In this document: piece after piece, positions 1 through 9,049 of the stretch
How the letters are laid out: each line of letters opens with the position of its first letter
Position numbering within the stretch: the first letter of the stretch is position 1
DNA from: Bradyrhizobium sp.
GTDB taxonomy: Bacteria > Pseudomonadota > Alphaproteobacteria > Rhizobiales > Xanthobacteraceae
Assembly: GCF_030646015.1 (NCBI RefSeq)
Contig: NZ_JAUSLT010000074.1
Span: 1 to 64,000 of the forward strand
Direction: 5' to 3'
Length of the DNA: 64,000 nt
Program-made: the position numbers and the translations under genes
The notes under the pieces: generated by a model
Seen by the model: the letters and a program-made list of their open reading frames with translations, nothing else
Database searches by the model: none
What the model was told of the DNA's origin: nothing

Positions 1-233
1 TGGAGATGGAGGCGTGCCCGCTTTCGATGGATATTGCGATCGGGCGCGGTCTCGATGCAGCCGTGCAGGGTGCGCTTGAAATTGGCCCGGCCCACCGCGC
101 GCTGGAAGGCCAACCCGCTGAAGTTCGCGCGGCAGCCATCCATTCGCTCCGCGAAGCGCTTGCGCCGCTCGCCAGCGGCGACACGGTGGTGCTTCCCGGG
201 TCGATCTGGATCGTGACGGCGCGCGCTTCGTAG
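1..233 (+). CDS. SAM-dependent methyltransferase, C-terminal part (cut by window start)
   Basis: The last 77 codons of a gene that begins outside the window. They are read in the frame whose first complete codon is at position 3, with TAG at 231-233. The end reads like the C-terminus of UbiE/type-11 class I methyltransferases: an EGQPAEVRAAA segment, then a REALAPLASGD helix and a closing beta-strand PGSIWIVTAR. The SAM-binding glycine loop would lie upstream and cannot be seen, so the substrate is unknown. The gene converges with pepT, whose stop lies 5 bp away. The family call is inference from the C-terminal pattern only. Confidence 0.6.
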   Translation, partial: EMEACPLSMDIAIGRGLDAAVQGALEIGPAHRALEGQPAEVRAAAIHSLREALAPLASGDTVVLPGSIWIVTARAS

Positions 234-238
234 ACGGG

Positions 239-1497
239 CTAGGCCCGCTCCTCGAAAATCATCGCCAGATGCACGATGGTCTGCACCGCCTTTTCCATGT
301 CCTGCACGCTCACCCATTCCAGCCGCGAATGAAACGCGTGCTCGCCGGCGAAGATGTTGGGACAGGGCAGCCCCATGAACGACAGCCGCGAGCCGTCGGT
401 GCCGCCGCGGATGGACGTCTTCGTAGGCGTCAGCCCGGTACGGCGGATCGCCTCCATCGCGTTGTCGATGATTTCGGGGTGACGATCGATCACCTGCTTC
501 ATGTTGCGATACTGCTGCTTGATCTCCAGCTTGCAGGTCGAGCGCGGAAAGTCCTTCATCACGTCCCGGACGATGCTTTCCAGCAGCGCTTCCTTCTCTT
601 TCAAACCCTCGTCGGTGAAGTCGCGCACGATGAAATCGAGCGTGGCTTTTTCCAATGCCCCTGAAATGCCGATCGGATGCAGAAAACCTTGCTTGCCCTC
701 GGTGGTTTCGGGCGAGCAGGTGGTCTTGGGCAGGCGTTCGATGATCGCGGCGGCGATCTTGATCGCGTGCTCCATCTTGCCCTTGGCAAAGCCGGGATGG
801 GTGCTGACGCCTTCGATGGTGATGGTGGCGCCGTCGGCGGAAAAGGTCTCGTCCTCGATATTCCCCGCGGTTTCGCCGTCCATCGTGTAGGCAAAATCGG
901 CGCCGAGTTTTTTCAGGTCGGCCTTGTCGACGCCGCGTCCGATCTCCTCGTCCGGCGTGAACAGGATCTTGATCGCGCCATGCCTGATCTGCGGGTTGTT
1001 CAGCAGGAACTGCGCGGCATCCATGATTTCGGCCAGCCCCGCCTTGTTGTCAGCGCCGAGCAGGGTGGTGCCGTCTGACGTGATGATGTCGTTGCCGATC
1101 TGGTCCTTGAGCGCGGGATGGTCCGCGGCGCGAATCACCTGGGTGGGGTCGGCCGGCAGCACGATGTCGCCGCCGCGGTAGTTCTTGACGATCTGCGGTT
1201 TGACGTCCTTGCCGGTGCAATCGGGCGATGTGTCCATGTGCGAGCAGAAGCAGATCACCGGCACCTGCTTATCGGTATTGGCCGGGATCGTCGCATAGAC
1301 AAGCCGTGCGCGTCGAGATGCGCGTCGGCGAGGCCCATCGCCTGCAACTCGCCGGCCAGCAGCCGGCCCAAGTCCTTTTGTTTTTCGGTCGAGGGGCAGG
1401 TGGGGGAGGTCGGGTCCGACTGGGTGTCGATCACCACGTAGCGCAGGAAGCGCTCGGTCACGGTGTGTGTGAAGCCTGAAGGCAAGACCACAATCAA
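239..1497 (-). pseudogene. pepT: Peptidase T (tripeptide aminopeptidase), broken by a 1-base frameshift
   Basis: PepT is a cytosolic dinuclear-zinc M20 peptidase that removes N-terminal residues from tripeptides. The N-terminal part (about 1497-1303, [20 protein letters not shown] onward) and the main part (from the stretch before CFCSHMDTSPD, down to 239) lie in different frames. Both sides of the break match PepT: metal-site SHMDTSPD, GADNKAGLAEI, FTPDEEIGRG and RGGTDGSRL are all present. One base is missing near 1300-1303, where the coding strand should read [12 protein letters not shown]. With it restored, the protein is about 419 residues, close to normal PepT length. No strong ribosome site marks the start; TTG at 1497 and GTG at 1491 are candidates. 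It may be a real pseudogene or an assembly error. Confidence 0.85.
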
Positions 1498-1538
1498 AAC
1501 CGCTGGCAGGGCCGGGAAAGCCGGGTGGAGGGCCGAAA

Positions 1539-1578
1539 CGTCATTCCGGGGGCCGCGTCGGCCGCGCCCGGAATGACG
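1539..1578. repeat. Palindromic intergenic repeat
   Basis: CGTCATTCCGGG at 1539-1550 is exactly complementary to CCCGGAATGACG at 1567-1578, giving a 12-bp stem around a GC-rich loop. Elements of this type are scattered in Bradyrhizobium intergenic regions. It lies downstream of the HU gene and upstream of pepT, both on the minus strand, so it could also end or attenuate HU transcription. There is no T-run, so a classical terminator is not supported. Confidence 0.6.
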
Positions 1579-1622
1579 CCAAGTACGGATTACTCAAGGT
1601 CAGATGCCGGAAAACGCGTCCG

Positions 1623-1922
1623 TCAGACGGCTTCCTTCAGCTCCTTGGCCGCGCGGAAGGCAACCTTCTTGCTGGCCTTGATCTGGATCGCCTCGCCGGT
1701 GGCGGGGTTGCGGCCCATGCGGGCGGCGCGCTTGCGCACCTGGAGGATGCCGAGGCCGACGATCCGGATGCGTTCGCCCTTCTTGAGGTGCTTGGTGATG
1801 CGGCTGACCAGGTCGGTCAGGATGGCTTCCGACTGCTTCTTGGACAATTCCTGGTCCTCGGCGATGGCGGCCGCCAGATGCTTGAGCGTGACGGTGGTCG
1901 GGGTCGCTGCCTTCTTCGCCAT
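1623..1922 (-). CDS. HU/IHF-family DNA-binding protein
   Basis: A 99-residue basic protein of the bacterial histone-like family, which binds and bends DNA as a dimer in the nucleoid. An N-terminal lysine/alanine/threonine tail of about 12 residues precedes the HU fold. The signature beta-arm region is clear: GLGILQVRKRAARMGRNPATGEAIQI at residues about 56-81 (RNPATGE is the HU hallmark). The protein ends with an alanine/lysine-rich helix (KVAFRAAKELKEAV). Length is normal for HU (about 90-100). ATG at 1922 is preceded on the coding strand by GAGGAGGGCC, a strong ribosome site. The AT-richer 1923-2080 stretch probably holds its promoter. It is HU-like rather than clearly HupA, HupB or IHF. Confidence 0.93.
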   Translation of the reverse strand: MAKKAATPTTVTLKHLAAAIAEDQELSKKQSEAILTDLVSRITKHLKKGERIRIVGLGILQVRKRAARMGRNPATGEAIQIKASKKVAFRAAKELKEAV

Positions 1923-2081
1923 ATTTGGCCCTCCTCGTTGATGATGGCTTAAGGAAACTCAGATGTATCAGGCCTTAAACGATTCGGTGGCGAACTGACT
2001 ACGCTGTTTTGCCTGCAAATAGGCCATTATTTGCATCGACATCGCAAAAATGCCCGACTTATGCGGGGATTCGCAACGACC

Positions 2082-2108
2082 TTGACTTGGAAGGAACGCG
2101 CCTTTATG
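2082..2108 (+). promoter_or_regulatory. Putative promoter of tRNA-Asp
   Basis: TTGACT at 2082-2087 and TTTATG at 2103-2108, spaced 15 bp, lie about 40 bp before the tRNA. This is a reasonable sigma-70 type promoter by eye; the -10 match is only fair and the start site is unmeasured. Confidence 0.45.
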
Positions 2109-2148
2109 CCGTCCCTTCGAAGCGGATCAGTCACCGATCACGGCATCC

Positions 2149-2225
2149 GCGGGAGTAGCTCAGTTGGTTAGAGCGCCGCCCTGTCACGGCGGAGGCCGCG
2201 GGTTCGAGTCCCGTCTCTCGCGCCA
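2149..2225 (+). tRNA. tRNA-Asp (GTC anticodon)
   Basis: A 77-base tRNA folds fully. The acceptor arm GCGGGAG pairs with CTCTCGC, there is a D-loop AGCTCAGTTGGTTAGAGC, and the anticodon stem CCGCC/GGCGG encloses loop CTGTCAC with anticodon GTC. The T-arm is GCGGGTTCGAGTCCCGT, with discriminator G and an encoded CCA at 2223-2225. It reads GAC/GAT aspartate codons. It stands alone between the divergently placed HU gene and a small membrane protein gene. Confidence 0.97.
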
Positions 2226-2273
2226 GTGATCGCTGGATTGGCAAAACTTCATTTCCTGGACATCGCCAAACGC

Positions 2274-2296
2274 AAAAAGGCCGCCCGAAGGCGACC
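2274..2296 (-). terminator. Rho-independent terminator for the 2335-2529 gene
   Basis: On the minus strand, GGTCGCC-TTCG-GGCGGCC is followed directly by TTTTT. That is a 7-bp GC-rich stem (one G-T pair) with a TTCG tetraloop and a T-run, about 40 bp after the stop of the small membrane protein gene. Confidence 0.8.
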
Positions 2297-2334
2297 CTTG
2301 TTCCGGCTATCCCGGCGGAAGTCCAGACTTTGCC

Positions 2335-2529
2335 TTAGCGGACCATCGAGGCGTTCGAGCTGGTCACCGTGATCGCCTTGCCGGCCTTCACCACCTGAGC
2401 AGTCTGGCTGTAATCCGAGCTGGTGCGCGCCGAGATCCCGAGTGCCGCCACCGCGATGCCAGCCACCAAGGCGACAACCACGATCTTGAGGTGGGTGGAG
2501 CGATCCGCCGAGTGAATTGAGTGGTTCAT
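2335..2529 (-). CDS. Small conserved single-pass membrane protein, function unknown
   Basis: A 64-residue protein starting MNHSIHSADRSTHLKI. One hydrophobic segment (IVVVALVAGIAVAALGI, residues about 16-32) is followed by a short polar tail rich in Ser/Thr (TSSDYSQTAQVVKAGKAITV). The ATG at 2529 is chosen over upstream in-frame starts because CCTGGAGGCTCAG gives an excellent ribosome site just before it. A terminator follows. Similar short proteins with the same N-terminal pattern are, as I recall, common in Bradyrhizobium, often in several copies. No function can be assigned from the sequence. Confidence 0.75.
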   Translation of the reverse strand: MNHSIHSADRSTHLKIVVVALVAGIAVAALGISARTSSDYSQTAQVVKAGKAITVTSSNASMVR

Positions 2530-2891
2530 CTGAGCCTCCAGGGCGACTTTGCCGCCGCGTCGTTGGCTGGATGAGTACGCCCGCTCTGTTTCCGGATGGT
2601 TTCGTGGGTTCCGCAAAATGGTTTCGTCGGGATTTCCGGGGTATTTCGGCCGCAGGTCGTGACCGCAGCAACCGTCTGACCGCTACCGCCGCCGAGACCC
2701 TCGCACCGAAAAAGAAGCTGGGCTGAGAGGTCGCCTCTCGCCTCGCTCCCGAGTTATCCCGCCGCATCTGACGGTGGCTGGGGCCTCAAAAATAGCTTGT
2801 CTTGCGCCCCTTGTTGCGCTGCGCTAAGCCTCAGAACAATTCCAATTAACGAATCTGCGGCCCCAGAAACCGCGGAATAAGGGCTTCGCCG
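2530..2891. other. Gene-free stretch before the nuo operon
   Basis: This 362-bp region must hold the divergent promoters of the small membrane protein (minus) and the nuo operon (plus). I see no convincing ORF, no clear -10/-35 pair and no known operator. The last 80 bp before nuoA are AT-richer (TCCAATTAACGAATCTGCG), which suits a nuo promoter or untranslated leader, but no start can be placed. Confidence 0.4.
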
Positions 2892-3257
2892 ATGACCGGC
2901 ATCTTGCAGCAATATCTTCCCCTGGTGGTGTTTATCGGGGTCGCGGGCCTGATCGGTTTGGCGCTGCTGATCGCGCCCTTTCTCCTCGCCTTCCAGCAGC
3001 CCGATCCGGAAAAGCTGTCCGCCTATGAATGCGGATTCAACGCTTTTGACGACGCCCGCATGAAGTTCGACGTCCGGTTTTATCTGGTGGCGATCCTCTT
3101 CATCATCTTCGACCTCGAAGTGGCATTCCTGTTCCCGTGGGCGGTGGCGTTCGGAAAATTGGGGGCGACCGGGTTCTGGTCGATGCTGGTTTTCCTCGCC
3201 GTCCTGACCGTCGGCTTTGCCTATGAATGGAAGAAAGGCGCGCTCGAATGGGATTGA
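2892..3257 (+). CDS. nuoA: NADH-quinone oxidoreductase subunit A
   Basis: First gene of the complex I operon. It encodes a 121-residue, three-helix inner-membrane subunit at the junction of the membrane and peripheral arms. Visible features are helix 1 ([20 protein letters not shown]), the conserved loop [45 protein letters not shown] containing the E-C-G cysteine motif and the [11 protein letters not shown] hallmark, and a third helix near the end. Length is normal. Its end overlaps nuoB by 10 bp (nuoB ATG at 3248), indicating translational coupling. Confidence 0.98.
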   Translation: MTGILQQYLPLVVFIGVAGLIGLALLIAPFLLAFQQPDPEKLSAYECGFNAFDDARMKFDVRFYLVAILFIIFDLEVAFLFPWAVAFGKLGATGFWSMLVFLAVLTVGFAYEWKKGALEWD

Positions 3258-3844
3258 GCCCCACCGCCGCAAGACCAGGATTTGCACCGGTGATCGCGCC
3301 GGCTGCATCAGGCATTCTCGATCCCTCGACCGGCCGCCCGGTCGGGGCCAACGACCCGTTTTTCCTCGAGGTCAACCACGAGCTGTCGGACAAGGGCTTC
3401 TTCGTCACCGCCACCGATGACCTGATCACCTGGGCGCGCACCGGCTCGCTGATGTGGATGACCTTTGGTCTGGCCTGCTGCGCGGTCGAGATGATGCAAA
3501 TGTCGATGCCGCGCTACGACGCTGAACGATTCGGCTTTGCCCCGCGCGCTTCCCCGCGGCAGTCCGACGTGATGATCGTCGCGGGCACCCTGACCAACAA
3601 GATGGCGCCGGCGCTGCGCAAGGTCTACGACCAGATGCCGGAGCCGCGCTACGTCATCTCGATGGGATCCTGCGCCAATGGCGGCGGCTACTATCATTAC
3701 TCGTATTCGGTCGTGCGTGGCTGTGACCGTATCGTGCCGATCGACATCTACGTGCCCGGCTGCCCGCCGACCGCGGAAGCTCTGCTGTACGGCGTGATGC
3801 TGCTGCAGAAGAAGATACGGCGCACCGGAACCATCGAACGCTGA
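3248..3844 (+). CDS. nuoB: NADH-quinone oxidoreductase subunit B
   Basis: A 198-residue subunit that holds the terminal [4Fe-4S] cluster N2, which passes electrons to quinone. The four cluster ligands are visible: the tandem pair Cys77-Cys78 in [10 protein letters not shown], Cys142 in [10 protein letters not shown] and Cys172 in [11 protein letters not shown]. The N-terminal 40 residues are a Pro/Ala-rich extension. The ATG at 3248 ([11 protein letters not shown]), overlapping the end of nuoA, is preferred to the in-frame ATG at 3227 buried deeper in nuoA. Confidence 0.98.
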   Translation: MGLSPTAARPGFAPVIAPAASGILDPSTGRPVGANDPFFLEVNHELSDKGFFVTATDDLITWARTGSLMWMTFGLACCAVEMMQMSMPRYDAERFGFAPRASPRQSDVMIVAGTLTNKMAPALRKVYDQMPEPRYVISMGSCANGGGYYHYSYSVVRGCDRIVPIDIYVPGCPPTAEALLYGVMLLQKKIRRTGTIER

Positions 3845-3852
3845 GAGACGCC

Positions 3853-4104
3853 ATGACTGATCCCGCAGACATGATCGTGCCGCTGCTTCGTGAAATGCGT
3901 GCTGAAAACCTGGAGCAGCACGAGCAGACAAGAGCCTTGATGATGATGCTCGACAAGCGCTTGGGCGGGGTTGAAGAGGCACAGAAGAGTTTCCGGCAAG
4001 CGCTCACCGCCGACACCCTTCTAAGCAAGCTCTTGACGGGTGAGTTCGAGGAACGGATCGAAGCTCCTGAAAACAAGGTGCGCGAGTTAGAGGGTCATAA
4101 GTGA
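3853..4104 (+). CDS. Small coiled-coil-like protein inside the nuo operon, unknown
   Basis: An 83-residue, highly charged, probably all-helical protein: [20 protein letters not shown], then a [20 protein letters not shown] segment, ending in [18 protein letters not shown] with a heptad-like pattern. There are no membrane segments, cysteines or signal peptide. It starts 8 bp after nuoB, and its stop overlaps the GTG start of nuoC in a GTGA arrangement (4101-4104), so it is translated as part of the operon. It is not one of the 14 standard subunits. Role is unknown; an assembly or accessory factor is possible but is inference. Confidence 0.75.
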   Translation: MTDPADMIVPLLREMRAENLEQHEQTRALMMMLDKRLGGVEEAQKSFRQALTADTLLSKLLTGEFEERIEAPENKVRELEGHK

Positions 4105-4709
4105 GCAAGCTTGCTGAGCTCGGCGAAACGATAAAGGCGTCGCTGCCTGGCGTTGTTACCGGATATACGATTGCTTTTGACCAGCTCACCGTCGCTATCG
4201 ACGCGAGCAAGGTCGTCGATGTCGTCAAATTCCTGCGCGACGATCCCGGCTGCCGTTTCGTCAGCTTCATCGACGTCACGGCGGTCGACTATCCGGGCCG
4301 CGAAAAGCGCTTCGACGTGGTCTATCACCTCCTGTCGCCGACACTGAACGAACGCATCCGTCTGCGCGCGCAAGCCGACGAGAGCACCCAGGTGCCCTCG
4401 ATCATCGAGGTTTTCCCCGGCGCCGACTGGTTCGAGCGCGAGTGCTACGACCTCTATGGCGTGATCTTCACCGGTCATCCCGACATGCGGCGGCTGTTGA
4501 CCGATTACGGCTTCGACGGTCATCCGCTGCGCAAGGATTTCCCGCTCACCGGCTTCGTCGAGGTCCGCTACGACGACCAGGAGAAGCGGGTGGTCTACGA
4601 ACCCGTCCGTCTCAACCAGGAATTCCGCAAGTTCGATTTCCTCTCGCCCTGGGAAGGCGCCGACTATCCGGTCCTCCCCGGCGATGAGAAGGCGGGGCCG
4701 AAAGTCTGA
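4101..4709 (+). CDS. nuoC: NADH-quinone oxidoreductase subunit C
   Basis: A 202-residue peripheral-arm subunit (30-kDa family). The family signature is complete: [45 protein letters not shown] at residues about 108-152. The C-terminus ([16 protein letters not shown]) is also typical. It is not fused to NuoD, unlike in Escherichia coli. The GTG start at 4101 overlaps the stop of the preceding small gene by 4 bp. Confidence 0.97.
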   Translation: MSKLAELGETIKASLPGVVTGYTIAFDQLTVAIDASKVVDVVKFLRDDPGCRFVSFIDVTAVDYPGREKRFDVVYHLLSPTLNERIRLRAQADESTQVPSIIEVFPGADWFERECYDLYGVIFTGHPDMRRLLTDYGFDGHPLRKDFPLTGFVEVRYDDQEKRVVYEPVRLNQEFRKFDFLSPWEGADYPVLPGDEKAGPKV

Positions 4710-4711
4710 TC

Positions 4712-5905
4712 ATGACCGAAGCAGCAGCACTGCGTAATTTCACCATCAATTTCGGACCGCAGCATCCGGCCGCGCACGGCGTGTTGCGACTCGTCCTAGA
4801 ATTGGACGGCGAGGTTGTCGCGCGCCTCGATCCGCATATTGGCCTGCTTCATCGCGGCACCGAAAAGCTGATCGAGCACAAGACCTATCTGCAGGCGATT
4901 CCGTATTTCGACCGGCTCGACTATGTCGCGCCGATGAACCAGGAACACGCGTTCTGCCTCGCGGCGGAAAAGCTGCTCGGCATATCGGTGCCGCGCCGCG
5001 GCCAGCTGATCCGCGTGCTCTATTGCGAGATCGGCCGCATCCTGTCGCATCTGCTCAACGTCACGACGCAGGCGATGGACGTCGGCGCGCTGACCCCGCC
5101 GCTGTGGGGCTTCGAAGAGCGCGAAAAGCTGATGGTGTTTTACGAGCGCGCCTCCGGCTCGCGAATGCATGCGGCCTATTTCCGGATCGGCGGCGTGCAT
5201 CAGGACCTGCCACCAAAACTGGTCGACGATATCGACGCCTGGTGCGATCCGTTCCTGCAGGTGGTCGCCGATCTCGAGACCCTGCTGACCGGCAACCGCA
5301 TCTTCAAGCAGCGCAACGTCGACATCGGCGTGGTGACGCTGGCGCAGGCTTGGGAATGGGGTTTTTCCGGCGTCATGGTGCGTGGCTCGGGTGCTGCCTG
5401 GGACCTGCGCAAGGCGCAGCCCTACGAGTGCTACGCCGAGATGGATTTCGACATTCCGATCGGCAAGAACGGCGATTGCTACGACCGCTACTGCATCCGC
5501 ATGGAAGAGATGCGGCAGTCCGTGCGCATCATGAAGCAGTGCATCGCGAAGCTGCGCGCGCCGGACGGGCAGGGACCGGTCGTCGTCGAGGACAACAAGA
5601 TCGCGCCGCCCCGGCGCGGCGAGATGAAGCGCTCGATGGAGGCGCTGATCCATCACTTCAAGCTCTACACGGAGGGTTTCCACGTGCCGGCCGGCGAAGT
5701 CTATGCCGCGGTGGAAGCCCCGAAGGGCGAGTTCGGCGTCTATCTGGTCGCCGACGGCACCAACAAGCCCTACAAGTGCAAGATCCGCGCGCCGGGCTTC
5801 GCGCATCTGCAGGCGATGGACTTCATCTGTCGGGGCCACCTGCTGGCTGACGTCTCGGCCATTCTCGGCTCGCTCGATATCGTGTTCGGAGAGGTCGATC
5901 GGTGA
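4712..5905 (+). CDS. nuoD: NADH-quinone oxidoreductase subunit D
   Basis: A 397-residue 49-kDa subunit that forms the quinone pocket with NuoB; it descends from the [NiFe]-hydrogenase large subunit. It opens with [25 protein letters not shown], the quinone-site region containing the conserved histidine, and continues with [29 protein letters not shown]. It ends [11 protein letters not shown], the conserved C-terminus of the family. It starts 2 bp after nuoC. Its TGA overlaps the ATG of the next gene (TGATG). Confidence 0.98.
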   Translation: MTEAAALRNFTINFGPQHPAAHGVLRLVLELDGEVVARLDPHIGLLHRGTEKLIEHKTYLQAIPYFDRLDYVAPMNQEHAFCLAAEKLLGISVPRRGQLIRVLYCEIGRILSHLLNVTTQAMDVGALTPPLWGFEEREKLMVFYERASGSRMHAAYFRIGGVHQDLPPKLVDDIDAWCDPFLQVVADLETLLTGNRIFKQRNVDIGVVTLAQAWEWGFSGVMVRGSGAAWDLRKAQPYECYAEMDFDIPIGKNGDCYDRYCIRMEEMRQSVRIMKQCIAKLRAPDGQGPVVVEDNKIAPPRRGEMKRSMEALIHHFKLYTEGFHVPAGEVYAAVEAPKGEFGVYLVADGTNKPYKCKIRAPGFAHLQAMDFICRGHLLADVSAILGSLDIVFGEVDR

Positions 5906-6858
5906 TGGCGATGCCGCCCATCCAGTTTGACCGTGGTTCCGGGGCTCTCGAGGGGGCCAACCTGTGGGAGCGAACGGCTGCGCTGGCATTGGCGACCGGC
6001 TCCAAGATTTCGTCGCACTTCTCGCATCGCGGCTACAATATGTGCGCCAATCTGCTGCGCAAGACGCTGCCCGAGCGCGATATCGACATCAGGCTGAATG
6101 CGGACGCGATCTTCGCCTTTCCCTATGGCGACGGCTACTGGAGCAAGCTGCTCAATCGCTCGTTCTCGTATGAAGACGAACTCGAGCTGCTGTTTCAGCA
6201 CTCCGCCGATGTCGACTACACGCTGCTCGATTGCGGCGCCAATTACGGCTACTGGTCGGTACTGGTTTCCAGCGCACCCTATGGGTCGCACAAGGCGATT
6301 GCGATCGAGCCGTCGTCGCAGAACTTTGCGAAGTTGAAGAACAATGCCGAGATCAATGGCAACCGTTTCGAGGCGATGAAGTGCGCGATCGGCGCTGCGA
6401 GGGGCACCGCCCGGCTGTCCGGCACCAAGCACGAGGCATTCAGCATCGCCGGTGACGGCGATGGCGGCGAGGAAGTGCCGGTTATCGCGCTCGATAACCT
6501 GATCGATGACGGCAAGGTTTCCGCGAACGGAAAATTCCTGATCAAGCTCGATGTCGAAGGCGTCGAGATCGAGGCGATGAAGGGCGGCACGCGCCTCCTG
6601 CAGGGCGACAGCGTCATTCTGTGCGAGGAGCACGGCAATGATCCCCATCACACCGTATCGCGCTACATCCTCGAACAGACTCCGCTGAAGCTGATCGTCT
6701 ACGATCCGCGCAGCAATCTGCTGGAAACCGTGACCGAGCTTTCGATACTCGATCGCATCAAGGTTTCAACCCACGTCGGCTACAACGTGTTCGGCACCGC
6801 AAGCGCTTTCTGGCACAACCGGATCAGCGCCCTGAACGCCGCGCGCCGCGCGCAATGA
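5905..6858 (+). CDS. FkbM-family SAM-dependent methyltransferase within the nuo operon
   Basis: A 317-residue soluble protein. The FkbM fold is recognisable: motif I DCGANYGYWS (about residues 110-119), acidic IEPSSQNFAKLKNNAEIN, and the FkbM hallmark FLIKLDVEGVEIEAMKGG (about 212-229), then ILCEEHGNDPHH. Family members methylate sugar hydroxyls or other oxygen/nitrogen groups, often on glycans. It overlaps the end of nuoD (GTG at 5902 and ATG at 5905 both possible) and is followed by nuoE after 14 bp, so it is co-transcribed with complex I genes. Nothing in the sequence says whether complex I is its substrate; it may just have been captured by the operon. Confidence 0.85.
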   Translation: MAMPPIQFDRGSGALEGANLWERTAALALATGSKISSHFSHRGYNMCANLLRKTLPERDIDIRLNADAIFAFPYGDGYWSKLLNRSFSYEDELELLFQHSADVDYTLLDCGANYGYWSVLVSSAPYGSHKAIAIEPSSQNFAKLKNNAEINGNRFEAMKCAIGAARGTARLSGTKHEAFSIAGDGDGGEEVPVIALDNLIDDGKVSANGKFLIKLDVEGVEIEAMKGGTRLLQGDSVILCEEHGNDPHHTVSRYILEQTPLKLIVYDPRSNLLETVTELSILDRIKVSTHVGYNVFGTASAFWHNRISALNAARRAQ

Positions 6859-6872
6859 GAGACTGAGAGACA

Positions 6873-7484
6873 ATGTCCGTCCGTCGCCTTGCTCCGAAGG
6901 AACTGCAGCCCGCGAACTTCACGTTCACAGCGGAAAACCTCGCTTGGGCCAAGCAACAGATCGCCAAATATCCGGAAGGCCGCCAGGCTTCCGCGGTCAT
7001 ACCGATCCTGTGGCGCGTCCAGGAACAGCATGAGGGATGGGTGTCGGAGGCGGCGATCCGCGCGGTCGCGGATTTGCTCGGCATGCCCTACATCCGGGCG
7101 CTCGAAGTTGCGACCTTCTACACCATGTTCCAGCTGCAGCCGGTCGGCAAGAAGGCCCATGTGCAGGTCTGCGGCACCACGCCGTGCCGCCTGCGCGGCG
7201 CTGGCGATATCATCGAAGTGTGCCAGAGCCGCATCCATCATGATCCCTTCCATCTGTCCAAGGACGGCAATTTCAGCTGGGAAGAGGTCGAGTGTCTGGG
7301 CGCCTGCGTGAACGCGCCGATGGTGCTGATCTGGAAGGACACCTACGAGGACCTGACCAAGGAAAGCTTCGGCAAGGTGCTGGACGGCTTTGCCTCCGGC
7401 AATCCGCCGAAGCCGGGTCCGCAGATCGACCGACAGTTTTCTGCCCCCGTGGGCGGATTGACCACGCTGAAGGAAACGACATGA
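6873..7484 (+). CDS. nuoE: NADH-quinone oxidoreductase subunit E
   Basis: A 203-residue 24-kDa subunit with a thioredoxin-like fold and one [2Fe-2S] cluster (N1a) in the NADH module. The cluster motifs are visible: [10 protein letters not shown] (CX4C spacing) at about residues 100-109 and [12 protein letters not shown] (CX3C) at about 141-152. The preceding [20 protein letters not shown] is characteristic. A C-terminal extension ([18 protein letters not shown]) matches alphaproteobacterial and mitochondrial homologues. The start has GAGAGAC upstream. Confidence 0.97.
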   Translation: MSVRRLAPKELQPANFTFTAENLAWAKQQIAKYPEGRQASAVIPILWRVQEQHEGWVSEAAIRAVADLLGMPYIRALEVATFYTMFQLQPVGKKAHVQVCGTTPCRLRGAGDIIEVCQSRIHHDPFHLSKDGNFSWEEVECLGACVNAPMVLIWKDTYEDLTKESFGKVLDGFASGNPPKPGPQIDRQFSAPVGGLTTLKETT

Positions 7485-7521
7485 ACAGGGTTCGCGCGGC
7501 CGGGCGGGGAGTGCCGGTGCG

Positions 7522-7686
7522 ATGAATAGCTGGCTCTACATCGCGATGCACACGGTCGCGGCTGCGGCGTTCATTTTTCTGCTGCAACGCTATGCGCTGA
7601 ACGCGTCGCTCGATTCAAGCCTGCTCTGGGCGCTGACCTTCGGCGGATGTGCCGCGGGTCTCGCCTACATGCAGTCCAAACGCTGA
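7522..7686 (+). CDS. 54-residue membrane protein between nuoE and nuoF, unknown
   Basis: ATG at 7522, TGA at 7684-7686. Two hydrophobic segments are visible: [18 protein letters not shown] near the N-terminus and [19 protein letters not shown] near the C-terminus, ending QSKR. That suggests a two-helix inner-membrane hairpin. A 14-codon reading frame starts at the end of nuoE (ATGA at 7482) and stops at 7526, overlapping this start (ATGA again), which could couple translation through the gap. It fills the nuoE-nuoF interval with only 22 bp left before nuoF. No family is recognised. Confidence 0.65.
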   Translation: MNSWLYIAMHTVAAAAFIFLLQRYALNASLDSSLLWALTFGGCAAGLAYMQSKR

Positions 7687-7708
7687 CCTCCGAGGGAAGT
7701 TTCACGTC

Positions 7709-9034
<1,326 letters not shown>

Positions 9035-9049
9035 GAAAGACTTGAGGCA

